Shown here one piece after another: positions 8,118 to 19,100 of a DNA stretch of 64,000 bases; position 1 is the stretch's first letter; each line of letters begins with the position of its first letter. Source of the DNA: Streptomyces sp. NBC_01216 (GTDB taxonomy: Bacteria; Actinomycetota; Actinomycetes; Streptomycetales; Streptomycetaceae); the NCBI RefSeq assembly GCF_035994945.1, contig NZ_CP108677.1:806001-870000 (forward strand). Direction: 5' to 3'. Made by a program: the position numbers and the translations under genes. The notes below the pieces were generated by a model, which was given only the letters and a program-made list of their open reading frames with translations, was not told the DNA's origin and made no database searches.

Positions 8118-9212
8118 GGCGCTCCCTGGACTCGGATATCCACCCTTCACCTGGTGTTCGACTGCCTTCAGTGGCACGACATCGACGTGGAGAACCCGGA
8201 CGGGACGGTGCGCCGCCGGCCCGATGCAAAAGGTCCGCCGGCGGCACAAACTCCCGCTCCATCCCAGCGACGCCCAGGTCATCACCTGCCAGCAGGACCA
8301 CCTGCGGCGCCATTCCCCGCACCTGCTCCATGAAGACGGACGGCCCCGCTCGACCTGCATGGTGCTGTTTCCCACCCCGCGCCGCTCCCGCGCCAACGCG
8401 CTCGGCGAGCGGCCCTACGACAGCAGCACGATCGGTTACTGGCTTCAGACCTGGCTCGACCAGTTCGCAGTGACCGACGAACAAGGCAAGCCCTTCGACC
8501 CGGCACGGGTGCTCCCCTACGCCTTCCGGCACACCTATGCCCAGCTCCGCGCCGACGCCGGCGTCCCGCTCCACATCCTGCAAGTCCTCATGGCCCACCA
8601 GGACCCCTCCACCACCCAGGTCTACTACCGGCCCTCGCACCCCCGGCGGGTGGAAGCGGTGCGCGCCATCGCCGCCAAGTACCAGTTCGACCTCACCGGC
8701 GGCCGGATCCGCGCCCGCATCCCCGACGACGACATGGCCGACCGGATCCGCGCGGGCGTAGGCTCGGTGCCCGTCCCCGCGGGGCGCTGCCACGAGATGA
8801 ACAACGTCCGCGCCGACGGGCACGGCTGCCCGGTGTACAACCGCTGCTTCTCCTGCACCTTCTACACCACCGACTTCACCCACCTGCCCGAGCTGCGCCA
8901 ATTGCGCGCCGGGAAGGCGGAGCAGCTCGCTGCGCTGGAGAGGCCTACGGCGGCGTGCTTACCGCGGGACCGTTGAGCGCGGCGAGCCTGGAGCTGCTGC
9001 GCCAGGAGGTTCAGCAGATCGACGAACGCGTCGGCAAATGCGAAGCCGACATCAGCTCCCTCACTCCCGAGAAAAGGACCACGGTGGAATCCTGGCTCCA
9101 CACCAGAGACTGGTTTCTCACCGTCATCCCCGTGGCGGCGGTTCTGGCCGGGCAGCAGCGTCTAGACCAGCCGACCGTCGACCCGATCGTCACCGAATCG
9201 ACGACGGGATGA
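8118..9212 (+). pseudogene. Tyrosine recombinase (Tn554 TnpB-like), 5' truncated, two frameshifts
   Basis: Three frame segments join into one recombinase. Segment one (about 8151-8215) encodes LVFDCLQWHDIDVENPDGTV. Segment two (from 8224, another frame) encodes QKVRRRHKLPLHPSDAQV on to the catalytic C-terminal domain, with LPYAFRHTYAQ (HxxR type), LMAHQDPSTTQ and the tyrosine in QVYYRPS. After about 8941 the protein continues in a third frame as EAYGGVLTAGPLSAASLELL to TVDPIVTESTTG. The N-terminal half is missing. A cysteine-rich segment (CHEMNN, CPVYNRCFSCTFY) is typical of this transposon-type recombinase. The following DUF6262 gene overlaps its stop by 4 nt, matching the tnpB-tnpC order of Tn554-like elements. 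Confidence 0.8.
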
Positions 9213-9850
9213 CGCGCCCGGCCACCCCGCACAGGCAACCAGGCCGGGTGCCAATCCCCGCCCGTCGGGCCGAAGTCCTCGACGCGGGCAGGGCGGCCGC
9301 CGTTCAACGGCGCCGTGCCGACAGCGAACAATGCCGACAGCGGGTCCTCGCCGTCCTGGCCGCGATGCGCAAGAGCCGCCAGGCCCTCTCCGACGCGGAG
9401 ATCACCCGGCGGGTCGCCGTCAACTCGCAGTACCTTCAACGCCGCCGCGATCTCAAAGTCACAGCCGAGGCCGTCCGCGCCCATCTCGCTCAGGACCCGT
9501 CACGAGCTGCGGCAACTGCAACCGCCCATAAGGAGGCAGCACTCGAAGTCGAAAACCGCATGCTGTTGGAACAGAACGCCGCCCTGCAACGGACCCTTCA
9601 CGAGATCCAGAACGAGCTACGCACGCTACGCGCCAACGACCTAGGTGCCCGCCTCCGCGACGGCATGAACGCCCCCTCGCCGCGGGACTCGGAGATGGAG
9701 GAACTGCGCGCGCAACGAGACGCAGCACTCGCAACCGGCCGTCAAGCAGAGACTGCCATGCAGGCACTCCGTAACGTCAACCAGCGGCTGATGGTCGAGA
9801 ACGGCCGGTTGATCGCCGCGGATACTGCAGAACCCCTGATCAATCAGTAG
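9209..9850 (+). CDS. DUF6262 coiled-coil protein (Tn554 TnpC-like)
   Basis: This protein of about 213 residues starts at ATG 9209, overlapping the recombinase stop (ATGA). The N-terminal part is basic (RRAEVLDAGRAAAVQRRRADSEQCRQRVLAVLAAM), followed by ALSDAEITRRVAVNSQYLQRRRDLK, which resembles a DNA-binding helical domain. The C-terminal half is a long coiled coil (ALEVENRMLLEQNAALQRTLHEIQNELRTLR...). Such proteins accompany paired tyrosine recombinases in Tn554-type transposons and are thought to aid transposition or target choice. The gene looks intact while its partner is broken, so it is probably a relic on the way to decay. Confidence 0.75.
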   Translation: MTRPATPHRQPGRVPIPARRAEVLDAGRAAAVQRRRADSEQCRQRVLAVLAAMRKSRQALSDAEITRRVAVNSQYLQRRRDLKVTAEAVRAHLAQDPSRAAATATAHKEAALEVENRMLLEQNAALQRTLHEIQNELRTLRANDLGARLRDGMNAPSPRDSEMEELRAQRDAALATGRQAETAMQALRNVNQRLMVENGRLIAADTAEPLINQ

Positions 9851-10640
9851 ATGCCTGTCAGGCACGGTTCGCTGCGGGCTACTTACCTCCCACGCGCCTG
9901 TCGCATCTCTCGCACCCAAGGTAGTGCTGACAGCGTGGACGAGGTTCCGGTTCACGGGCATCGAGCACCTGGAGTTTGACCTGTAGCAGCACCCCGACGG
10001 AGGTTCCAGAACGTCGACCCCGCCCACCACCTGCGCGGCACCGTCGTCTACCTGCTGGAACAGCGTCACGCCGACTGCGCCCTGTCGGCCAAGGGTAACC
10101 AGGCGGCCCCGCTCGCCTGGGTCCACGCAGTTCTGCCACCCGCGGTCCCCGAAGCGGAGGAGCACGTCCAAACCGAGCGTTCCCGGTCGGATCATCCGCT
10201 CGTCGGTCTGGACCGCCCCGCTACCTGATCAACTGACTTTGACGCTGCCCTGGGGGCACATGGCCGAATTCCGCGATTCGGCTATTCAGTCGAGACGGCG
10301 GATGGCGAAGTGGAGCGGGCTGCGGGCAGCGGGCTCGGTCGTCTACAAATGCGCCGACTAAATCGATTCTCCGAATGGCCCTTCGATTAGGTGTCCGCTT
10401 TCGGCGGCCCGTAAAATACCTGAATCCCCGCACATGAAAGCGCGTTTGATGGGCGAGAGGTGACCATTTCCAGGTTCCTGGTCGGTGTTTTCCAGACATT
10501 ATGGCCGGATGGCTGTGCCACACGCACGTTCCGTATTGATGTTTCCGTGCCCCACGCCTACTTTATTTTCCGTAACGGCACAGGGGCCCCGCATTTCCGC
10601 GGGCGCCTCACCCAACCGTGTCCACAGGCGGGGGTCACCC
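9851..10640. other. Intergenic region with a possible transposase relic
   Basis: No intact gene is seen in 790 nt. A plus-strand frame at about 10019-10228 encodes HHLRGTVVYLLEQRHADCAL followed by SAKGNQAA, resembling the YLxxxxADYxxTVKGNQ segment of ISAs1/IS4-type transposases. It has no intact start, so it is probably a decayed fragment. The last 200 nt are slightly less GC-rich and presumably hold the promoter of the large operon that begins at 10641. Confidence 0.4.
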
Positions 10641-13600
10641 ATGGCGCTGACGGTCGACGAGCTGGTTGCACTGTTCCCGGCGGGGGGTGCCGGTACGTTC
10701 GAGCTCGACACCGGGCGGCTCGGGCTGACCGGCGAGGCCGAGTCCCTGGAGCACCTGCCCAGCGGCATTCTGACCCTCACTGAGGCGACTGCCGACAGCG
10801 CCGCTCTGACAGTGACCGGCAAGGTCACTTTGGCCGGTGAGGAGATGCCGGCCAGCGCCCGGTTCTTCGCCACCGGCACGGCGGTCGACGCGCTGCTCTT
10901 CGAGGCGAGCCCGGCGACCTGGCTGCTCCAGACCGCCGTCGCCCGCGTCGACCTGTCCGGACTGTCCGGCGGCCGGTCACTGAGGGTCCTGCTGGCCGCC
11001 GGACAGGTCGCGGCCGCGGCCGGACGGTGCCCCGGCACCGGGCCCTGGGTGGGCTTCCAGCTCGGTGGGGCGGTCGCCGACCCGCTGGAGTTCCGCGCCG
11101 AACTGCGCAAGGACTCCATCGGCGCGGCCCAGCCCCTCGACGGACCGCCGCTGCTGATCACCCCGCTGCTCGAGGCCCTCGGCGAGTACGGCGTCGAACT
11201 GCCCGGACCGCTGGTCGACTGGCTGGAGCGGGTCCAGCTGCACCAGCATCCGATGGGCAAGACGGACAACCTGATGGTCACCGCCGAAGCGCCGGTGGAC
11301 CACGGCACCGGCGCGAACCCAGTGGAACTGCTGGTGCTGCGGACCACGGCGCTCGGCCGCACCGGCCAGGACGGCAAACCCAAGGCCACCACCGTCGCCA
11401 TGGTCCGGGTCCGCACGGACTGGGACGGTTCCGGGCTGCCGGTGGTCGGACCCATGATCGGCAACGGACTGCTGTCCCTGCCCGCGCTCCAGGTCATGTA
11501 TGTCTCCGAGAATCTCGGCGCCGAAGACGTCATCAAGATCAACCGGGTCGTCACGGAGTACGACCTCGGCCCGCTCCAGCAGTTGCCGGTGGTGAACGCG
11601 GCGGCAGGGGTTCCGCTGGGCAAGAACGTGAGTGCGGCGGTCTACCTCGCGGTCATGGGCAATCCGACGCCGGCGCTGGTGATCACCGTCCCGCCGAAGT
11701 TCGGCCCGGATCCGCAGAGCCCGGAGAAGCCGAAGCTCGAATACGAGTTCGTGATCGGCAAGCAGTTCGGGCCGGTCTACCTCTCGTCGATCGTATTCCG
11801 CTACGACCGCAAAAAGGGCTTGCTGATCGAGCTCCAGGGCCAGGTCACGATCGGTTCTCTCACCTGGCAGGTCGCCGGACTCGGCTTCTACGTCGGCATG
11901 AGCGGCGGCTTCCCGCTGCTGCCCTTCCTGCACGGCATGAACATCGAAGCCACCGCCGCCGACGGGCTCATCGGCTTCAAGGGCGGACTGCTCAACAAGA
12001 CACCCGACGACCCCGCCCTCGACTTCGAACTCGCCGGGCTGATCCTCGTCCAGGCGATGGCGGTCGAACTCGGCGCCCAGGCGGTGTGGGCACGCAGCGT
12101 CGAAGGCTGGCACTCGGTCTTCATCTACGGCGAGATCTCCCTCCTCGGCGGCGCCTCCGTCTTCGGCCCGCCGCCCTTCACCGTCACCGGCTTCTCCGCC
12201 GGATTCGGGATCAACAGCTCCTTCAAGAAGGTCCCCACCGGCGCCGAGATCGCCGAATTCCCTCTGGTGGCACGGCTGGACGCGGCCCAGGCCCTGCCCG
12301 GCATGCCGGCCCCGACGCCTTACACCCCCGAAGACGCGCTCAAGGCCCTCACCGGACCCACCGGCTGGATCCGCCCCGCCGAGGGCCAGTACTGGATCGC
12401 CGCCGGAGTGAAGTTCACCAGCTTCGGCTTCATCGAGACCAAAGCCCTCGCCGTCATCGAATTCGGCGACTCCGTCAAGGCCATGCTGCTCGGCCGCACC
12501 TCCGTCAGCCTGCCGCGCACCCTCGACCCGAAGGCCCGGGCCATCGCCAGGGTGAACATCGGTCTGAGCCTCGGCTTCAGCTCCGCCGAGCACTGCCTGT
12601 CCATGGACGTGGCTCTGCTGCCCGGCAGCTATGTGCTCGATCCGTCCATCGAGCTCACCGGTGGCATCGCCGTCTACGTCTGGACCGGCGGCGGCCGCGC
12701 CGGGGACTTCGCCATCAGCCTCGGCGGCTACCACCCCGACTACAACGTCCCCGCCCACTACCCCCGGCCCAAGCGCCTCGGGTTCGTGTGGTCGCCGGCC
12801 AGCGACATCACCGTGCGGGCCGAAGCCTACGCCGCGATCACCCCCGCCGCGTTCATGTTCGGCGGGCGCCTGGCCGCCGTCTACGACAAGGGCATCTTCT
12901 CCGCGTGGTTCACCGCACACCTCGACGTGCTGGTCCAGTGGAAACCCTTCTACCTCGATGTCCGGCTCGGCATCAGCATCGGTGTCGCGGCCACCATCAA
13001 GGTGTGGTTCGTCCGGGTCCGCATCTCCGTCGAGGTCGGCATCGACCTCCACCTGTGGCTGCCGCCCTTCGGGGGCCGGGCCACCGTCAAACTCTGGTTC
13101 ATCTCCTTCAGCTTCGGCTTCGGCTCCTCCCGCGACAACACTCCCACCGTGGACTGGCCCGAATTCCGCACTCAGATCCCCGCACCCGCCCGGGTCATCC
13201 CCAACGAGGGCCTGCTCGCCGACGCCGACCAAGGCGAGATCGCCCGGCGTGCGGCCGCCAAGGAACCGACCCTCGTCTCCTCGGCCGGATTCACCTTCAC
13301 CACCGAATCCGGCATCCCCGCCTCGCACCTGTACATCAACGAACGGCTGATCAAGCAGTCCGACGAGGGGACCATCGACATCCGCCCCATGCGGAAGACC
13401 GGTGTCACCTCCGCCCACCGGGTCACCATCACCAAGGACGGCACGACCTTCCACCCCACCGACCACCACTGGGTGGTCAAGCCGGTCACCGGCACGGTCG
13501 CCCCCGGCCTGTGGGGCAAGCCCCTGGCCAAACCCGGTGATGCGCTCGACGGCGACCAACTGCTCGAAAACCGCCTCACCGGACTGAGGATCACCCTCCC

Positions 13601-13919
13601 CGAGCCGGACTACGGCACCGACACCGGGCCCGTCACCTCAAAGGCGCTTTCGTACGACGGACTCCCTGACGGTCGCATGCCCCTGCGCGTGTCCGACCCC
13701 GCCGGGCCCGAGCCGCGGGCCGACCGCCAGAGCGTCCGGACCATCGTCGACACCGTCGCCGCCGACACCGTCAAGGACCGCCGCACCGCCGTGCTCAGCA
13801 CCCTCGCCCGGCTCGGCGCGGGACCCGGCGCCGACACCGACAGCCCGCTCACCGGCTACGCCGCACTCGCCGGCCGCAGCCTGACCACCCCGCCCCTGAC
13901 CACCACCGCGACGAGGTGA
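10641..13919 (+). CDS. DUF6603-type large protein, first gene of a four-gene operon
   Basis: This protein of 1092 residues starts at ATG 10641 (MALTVDELVALFPAGGAGTF); the frame is open upstream but without protein-like sequence. Its central 600 residues match my knowledge of DUF6603. They are dense in alternating beta-strands with Gly and aromatic residues: WQVAGLGFYVGMSGGFPLLP, GWIRPAEGQYWIAAGVKFTS, FAISLGGYHPDYNVPAHYP, FSAWFTAHLDVLVQWKPFYL. The pattern suggests an extended beta-sheet or barrel-like fold. No signal peptide, catalytic motif or nucleotide site is visible. The gene is 6 nt upstream of the next one, and the whole operon lies between transposon remnants. The DUF has no established function. 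A surface, structural or carrier role is only an inference. Confidence 0.7.
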   Translation: MALTVDELVALFPAGGAGTFELDTGRLGLTGEAESLEHLPSGILTLTEATADSAALTVTGKVTLAGEEMPASARFFATGTAVDALLFEASPATWLLQTAVARVDLSGLSGGRSLRVLLAAGQVAAAAGRCPGTGPWVGFQLGGAVADPLEFRAELRKDSIGAAQPLDGPPLLITPLLEALGEYGVELPGPLVDWLERVQLHQHPMGKTDNLMVTAEAPVDHGTGANPVELLVLRTTALGRTGQDGKPKATTVAMVRVRTDWDGSGLPVVGPMIGNGLLSLPALQVMYVSENLGAEDVIKINRVVTEYDLGPLQQLPVVNAAAGVPLGKNVSAAVYLAVMGNPTPALVITVPPKFGPDPQSPEKPKLEYEFVIGKQFGPVYLSSIVFRYDRKKGLLIELQGQVTIGSLTWQVAGLGFYVGMSGGFPLLPFLHGMNIEATAADGLIGFKGGLLNKTPDDPALDFELAGLILVQAMAVELGAQAVWARSVEGWHSVFIYGEISLLGGASVFGPPPFTVTGFSAGFGINSSFKKVPTGAEIAEFPLVARLDAAQALPGMPAPTPYTPEDALKALTGPTGWIRPAEGQYWIAAGVKFTSFGFIETKALAVIEFGDSVKAMLLGRTSVSLPRTLDPKARAIARVNIGLSLGFSSAEHCLSMDVALLPGSYVLDPSIELTGGIAVYVWTGGGRAGDFAISLGGYHPDYNVPAHYPRPKRLGFVWSPASDITVRAEAYAAITPAAFMFGGRLAAVYDKGIFSAWFTAHLDVLVQWKPFYLDVRLGISIGVAATIKVWFVRVRISVEVGIDLHLWLPPFGGRATVKLWFISFSFGFGSSRDNTPTVDWPEFRTQIPAPARVIPNEGLLADADQGEIARRAAAKEPTLVSSAGFTFTTESGIPASHLYINERLIKQSDEGTIDIRPMRKTGVTSAHRVTITKDGTTFHPTDHHWVVKPVTGTVAPGLWGKPLAKPGDALDGDQLLENRLTGLRITLPEPDYGTDTGPVTSKALSYDGLPDGRMPLRVSDPAGPEPRADRQSVRTIVDTVAADTVKDRRTAVLSTLARLGAGPGADTDSPLTGYAALAGRSLTTPPLTTTATR

Positions 13920-13925
13920 CCGGCC

Positions 13926-16157
13926 GTGCCCGCTGAACCGGATCTGCGCATCCACTTCCTCGACCACCTGATCCCGCGTGCCACCCCCGGCGACTACCGG
14001 GTCGTGGTCAAGAACACCCTCAGCGACCCCGGCGGCGAACTGGACGCCCAGGACAAGCTGCTCCCGTCCGAGGAGACCTTCGAGATCAAGGCCGTCCGCT
14101 TCGTGCTCAGCGAAGCGTCCGTCCACGCCCACTACCCGCCGCGCGAGAGCACCGGCGCCTACACCAGGACCCTGCCGCACATCACCCTCAGCCGGTCGAT
14201 CCTGCCCTGGGAACGCAACCTCGCCGGAACCCGCGCCGAGCAGCCCCCGGCCCGCCCGCCCTGGCTCGCCCTGCTCGTCTTCGGCGAGAACGAACTGCCC
14301 GACGACCCCGCCGCGTCCGGGGACACCGTGCTGCGCACCGTCGAGGAGCTCCGCAACCCTGCCGAGGCGGGGGTCAAGGGCCCGAACCTGCCGTCCGGCG
14401 GCGTCGACGAGGCCGAGGCCCGGAGCAAGTGCCGGACCATCGACGTCCCGGCAGACCTCTTCAACGCGATCGCCCCACGCGACGACGAGATGTACTACCT
14501 CGCCCACGTCCGCAAGGTCGTCGACGCGAACAAGCCCCGGGCGGCCGACGGCGAAGTCTTCGTAGAAGGGGAGTACGCGGTCGTCAACGCCAACCGCTTC
14601 CCTCACAACCCCGGTAACTACGCCGTCCACCTCGTCTCCCTCGAAGGCTTCGAGGGCCGCTTGTCCGGCACCCTGCCCGGCACCACCACGGCCGTTCGCC
14701 TGTGCTCGCTGCACAGCTGGAGCTTCACCAGCAGCGAAGGGCCCGCCGCCGACCCCGGAGCGCTGCTGGAGAACCTCGTCGCCCACGGCGCCGAGGACCC
14801 CGAAGAGCTCGCCCTGCGTCTGCCGGTGACGGCACCGGTCACCGACGATCCCGAGGACGACTACGTCCGCGACCGCCTTGCCCGCGGCTACACCGCCGTC
14901 CCGCAGCCGACCCTCTCCGGCGAACGCACCTTCGCCTGGTACCGCGGCCCGGCCACCCCTGTCACCGCTTTCGCCGTGCCCACCGAGCACAGCCCCGGCC
15001 CGCACACCACCTCCGACCACGCGCTCATCTACGAGCCCGAGCACGGGATCTTCGACGTCAGCTATGCCGTCGCCTGGACTCTCGGTCGCACCATCGGCCT
15101 GGCCGACCCCGAATACACCACCGCCGTCGGCCGGGCCCGCCGCGAACTCGCCAACCGGGCGACGACGCTGATGGCGCTGGCCGGAGATCCGGAGCGCGCC
15201 TCGGTCGACCCGGATGCCCCGCCCGCCCTCGGCGCGCTGCGCGAACTCGCCTCCGCCGGCTTCCGCGAGCGGCTCAGCACCGGCCTCACGAGCACCCAGC
15301 TCCCGGACGACGCCGGACGCAGGATGCCGCAGCCGAGAGTGACACGTACACAGTCAAGGTCCGTGCTCGCAGAAGAACGCGCCGTCTCCCTGCTGCGGAC
15401 CACCGCGGAACGCAACGCCGAGGCCATCGCCGCCTGGCAGGCCCGCCTCGGCCTGCTCCAGGGCGTGCCGTTCCACCACCTCGTGCCCGATCCGCGGATG
15501 TTGCCCCTGGAATCCCTCCGGATGTTCCGCCTCGACCAGGGCTGGCTGGACGCGCTCGTCGCCGGAGCCGCCGACGTCGGCGTGCACACCTCCGTCGACA
15601 GCCGCCTCGCCCCCGAACTCAACCGGGCCACCGCCCGGTCGGGCAGCACGAAGCGAGCCGCCGGCGGGCTGCTCATCCACTCCGAACTCATCCCCGCCTG
15701 GCCGGACATCAAGGTCAACGCCTACCTCAGGGACGGCACCGTCCTCACCGAGCTGCGCCGCGCCAAACCGGACGAGAGGATCCTGCTCGTCCTCTGGGAC
15801 GGCGTACCCGACAAGGTCGTCATCCGCGAACCGGGACAGGGCATCCACTACGGCATCGACTCCGGGAACCGCCTCGGCCTGCGCAGCCTGGCCGCCGACC
15901 CGCCGATCGGCACCCCGCTGGAGACCTTCTACCCCGCCACCGGCAGCCTCTTCGACCTCCACCTGCGCTCCGACCCGGACACCGGACCCGCGGTGCTCCA
16001 GATGTTCGGCACCGGCGGCCTGGTGCCCGCCCTGGCCCGGGAGTTCGGGCTCACCGACCTGGACCCCGGACAACTGGCCCTGGAACTCGTCAACGCCCCG
16101 CTGGAACAGGAAATCCTCAGCCCCACCGGCACCGCTGCCCGGACGGAGACCGCCTGA
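13926..16157 (+). CDS. Unrecognised large protein (743 aa), operon gene 2
   Basis: The GTG start at 13926 follows a GAGGTG site. The soluble 743-residue product begins MPAEPDLRIHFLDHLIPRAT, with no signal peptide or membrane helix. The N-terminal 350 residues are beta-rich (VHAHYPPRESTGAYTRTLPHI, PPWLALLVFGENELPDD, YAVVNANRFPH), with a look of domains found in structural or virion-like proteins. The C-terminal half contains FHHLVPDPRMLPLESLRMFR and LDQGWLDALVAGAADVGVHT, a motif type that I associate with large uncharacterised bacterial proteins. No catalytic signature is seen. It overlaps the next gene by one base (TGATG), implying translational coupling and fixed stoichiometry. Its function is unknown. 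Confidence 0.75.
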   Translation: MPAEPDLRIHFLDHLIPRATPGDYRVVVKNTLSDPGGELDAQDKLLPSEETFEIKAVRFVLSEASVHAHYPPRESTGAYTRTLPHITLSRSILPWERNLAGTRAEQPPARPPWLALLVFGENELPDDPAASGDTVLRTVEELRNPAEAGVKGPNLPSGGVDEAEARSKCRTIDVPADLFNAIAPRDDEMYYLAHVRKVVDANKPRAADGEVFVEGEYAVVNANRFPHNPGNYAVHLVSLEGFEGRLSGTLPGTTTAVRLCSLHSWSFTSSEGPAADPGALLENLVAHGAEDPEELALRLPVTAPVTDDPEDDYVRDRLARGYTAVPQPTLSGERTFAWYRGPATPVTAFAVPTEHSPGPHTTSDHALIYEPEHGIFDVSYAVAWTLGRTIGLADPEYTTAVGRARRELANRATTLMALAGDPERASVDPDAPPALGALRELASAGFRERLSTGLTSTQLPDDAGRRMPQPRVTRTQSRSVLAEERAVSLLRTTAERNAEAIAAWQARLGLLQGVPFHHLVPDPRMLPLESLRMFRLDQGWLDALVAGAADVGVHTSVDSRLAPELNRATARSGSTKRAAGGLLIHSELIPAWPDIKVNAYLRDGTVLTELRRAKPDERILLVLWDGVPDKVVIREPGQGIHYGIDSGNRLGLRSLAADPPIGTPLETFYPATGSLFDLHLRSDPDTGPAVLQMFGTGGLVPALAREFGLTDLDPGQLALELVNAPLEQEILSPTGTAARTETA

Positions 16158-19100
16158 TGAGCGCCACGGACCTGATCGTCCCCGTCAAGGTGAACGCCCT
16201 TGTCGTCAACCGGCTGACCCGCACCGCCGAGACGTTCAACCGGTGGACACCGAACTTCGACGCCATGATCGAGGAGGGCACGGGCGCGGAACCGCCCCCC
16301 GGCGTCGGCACCGAGACCATGGGCCCGGACAGCGAAGGTGTCTACGTCCAGTGGCAGCTGCCCGAAGCGCTGGCCAACGGGCACTACGACCAGACGACGG
16401 GGGAGACGACCTTCCCCTTCGTCCCCAACCGCTGGCTGGTCGTGCGCTACAGCACCACAGCGGCGGCGGCGGACCGCAAGGCCGTCGGCTGGATCGTGCA
16501 GAGCGACTACCTGGAGAGCCGCCCGGTCCAGGACGCCGACGGCAACGACATCTACGGCACCAACAAGCACCCGAACCCCGATTCACCGGCGGGCGCTCCG
16601 CTGGAGCTGACCTTCCTCGGCCGCCGCCACGACCTCGCCCAGGCGCCGTGGACCGAACCACCCGCCCAGAAACCGCACCTGACCGCGGCCGGGCCCGGAC
16701 TGCCCGGCTTCGCGGCCTACCAGCCGTACAACAAAGACGTGTTCTCCCTCCACGACACCCTTGAGGACCTCAAAGGCGACCTGGACAACTACCCGCCCGA
16801 CGCGACGCTGAGCTACTTCGTCGTCGGCTGGTACAGCGACGACGCCCTCGACTACCTCAACCGCGCCGCGTCCGTGCCCGGCCTGCTCCCGCCGGACGCG
16901 GACGGGACGGCCGATCTCCTCGAAGCCCTCGGCTGGGCCACCCCCGAAGGCACCGCCGCCGATGCCCTGGACCGCACCCTCTACAGCGGCTCGGCGCTGG
17001 GAGTCGACTGGCAGCGCGAAGGCGCCACCCATGAGTCCGACAAACCGAGCAACATCGAGCTCAGCAAGATCCTGACACTGGGCAGCAGCAGCGCCGAAGC
17101 CCTCGGCCGGCTGGCCGCCCGCCAGACCCGGTCCGCGCGCACCGGGGACCTCGTACGCTCGCTCTTCCACGGCACCCTCGAAACACTCGACACCGCCGAC
17201 GGCGAAGAGGACCTCGACACCCTCACCCATCACTCCTGGTTCTCCGGCTCCGACGGCGGCTACGTGTGGAAGGTGACGGCGCGCCCCGTCGAAGGCGACG
17301 ACGAGCTGCCGCCCCCGCCGCCGGAACCCGGATGGCTGACCGAACTCAACGATGTCCAACGGCAGTACGACGACCTCACGCCCAGGCTCCGCCGCTCGCA
17401 GCAGCGCCTGTGGAACATCTGGTGGCTGCGCAACAAGCCGGTTCCCCCGTTCACCCCTGAGCACCCCGCCGGGTTCGACGCCGCAGCTGATGTCCAGCTC
17501 AACGAGAGCGATGCGACGAGTCTGGCCGGGCGGACCAAGGCTCTGCTCGACGAACAGTTCGTGCTGTCGAGGCAACTGCCCACCGGCGGCACCCCGGAGG
17601 AACTCGCGGCCGACATCGGGAAGTACGCGACCGAACGCGGACTCGACCCGCGCTACCAGCTGGAGCGCACCGCCCGCGAGTCCTACTACCGCCCCGCCGA
17701 CCCGGTCGTGCTCATCAAGGACACCGGCGCCAAGGAACCCCTCACCCGGGACACCCCGCTGCCCTGCCGCCTTCCCGAGGCCCTGATCACCCGGATCACC
17801 GTCGGCGGCACGACCTACGACCGGCCCACGACTCCGCCCAGCCCGGGACTGGCCGGACTCCCCGACGCCTGCACCCCGCTCCTCGCGGAGTTCGCCCTCC
17901 TGGACCAGGTGGCCCGGGTCCCCGGCGCTCTCGACGCGGCGCTGAAGGACCCTGCCGCCGTCGCCGGGCCCGTCCCCGAGCACACCGCGCCGTGGCGGCA
18001 GCCCTGGCTGCCCATGCACCTCGAATACGAACTGAAGTACTGCCCCACGCCCTTCCAGGCCGGCGACACCACCTACTGGACCTTCAACGGCAGCCGCTAC
18101 GAATGGTCCGGCCGGGGAGCCCAGCCCGGCGGCGGCGAAGCCGACCTGCGCTGGCTCACCTTCAAGAACCGGGCGTTCCTCACCCCGAGCGTGCCGTGGG
18201 TCCTGCAGAAGCAGATCGACCGCTACCTCGACACCTACTCCGGCGCTCCCACCGACGGCCTGCTCGCCCTGCGCGAGGAACTCGGCCACCCCGGAATGCT
18301 CTCCCAGCGCCTCGACGGCTTCCACGACTGGCTCGTCCAGCAGGACTCCACCGCCAGGACCACCGTGCACGTCCCCGAGGCCGTCGCCCGGCTCGTCGGC
18401 GACATCCAGAGCGTCCCGGAAGGCGGCCCGCTCGAACCGCCCGCCGACGACCCCGGAACACCGTTCCAGCCGGTCCGTGCCGGCCAGTTCACCTTTCACG
18501 ACCTGCGCATCGTCGACCGCTTCGGCCGCACCTACGACATCGTCAACAGCGGCAACTACGAACAGGTCTCCCTCACCCTCGCGGAGAGCGTTGCCCCTGA
18601 TGAGGTCCTGCACGAGGACCTCATCGGCACGGCCCGCTTCGTCCAGCTCGGCCCGCGTCTCCTCCAGGGCGCCCGCGTGCGGCTGGAGACCGTACGTGCC
18701 GTGGACGGACAGCGGCTCTCACCGATGGCTCGCGCGGCCACGACGGAAAACCCCCTGGCCGGCTGGTTGCTGCTCAACCATCTCGACCAGACCCTCGTCG
18801 TCCACGGACCCGACGGCGTCTGTCTCGGCGAACTCCGCGTCGTCAAGGACATCGACGGCGCGGACGACAGCGTGTGGCTACCGCTCCCCGGCTCGCCCCA
18901 TCCCGACGTCGACGCCCAGGAGTTCGAGGACGCCATGCCGCACCTGGCCCGGTTCGTCCGCACCCTGAAGGACAAACCCGCCGCCGCGCTGACCGGCCTG
19001 CTCGACACCATCGACCAGACCCTCGACACCATCCTCGACGACGCGGCCCAGGAGGACGGCTCTCCGCTGCGGCTCATCGGCCGTCCGCTCGCGCTGGTGC

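Noticed and set aside
10977..13559. Very long minus-strand open frames opposite the DUF6603 gene
   Set aside because: They mirror the codon bias of a GC-rich plus-strand gene and encode Gly/Asp/Glu/Arg-rich, non-protein-like sequence.
14702..16154. Upstream extension of the 1213-aa gene's open frame
   Set aside because: This part lies wholly inside the 743-aa gene in another frame and is Arg/Pro-rich. The ATG coupled to the previous stop at 16157 is the natural start.
16583..18613. Long minus-strand open frame (676 aa)
   Set aside because: It is the antisense shadow of operon gene 3, with low-complexity Gly/Val/Ala composition and no motif.
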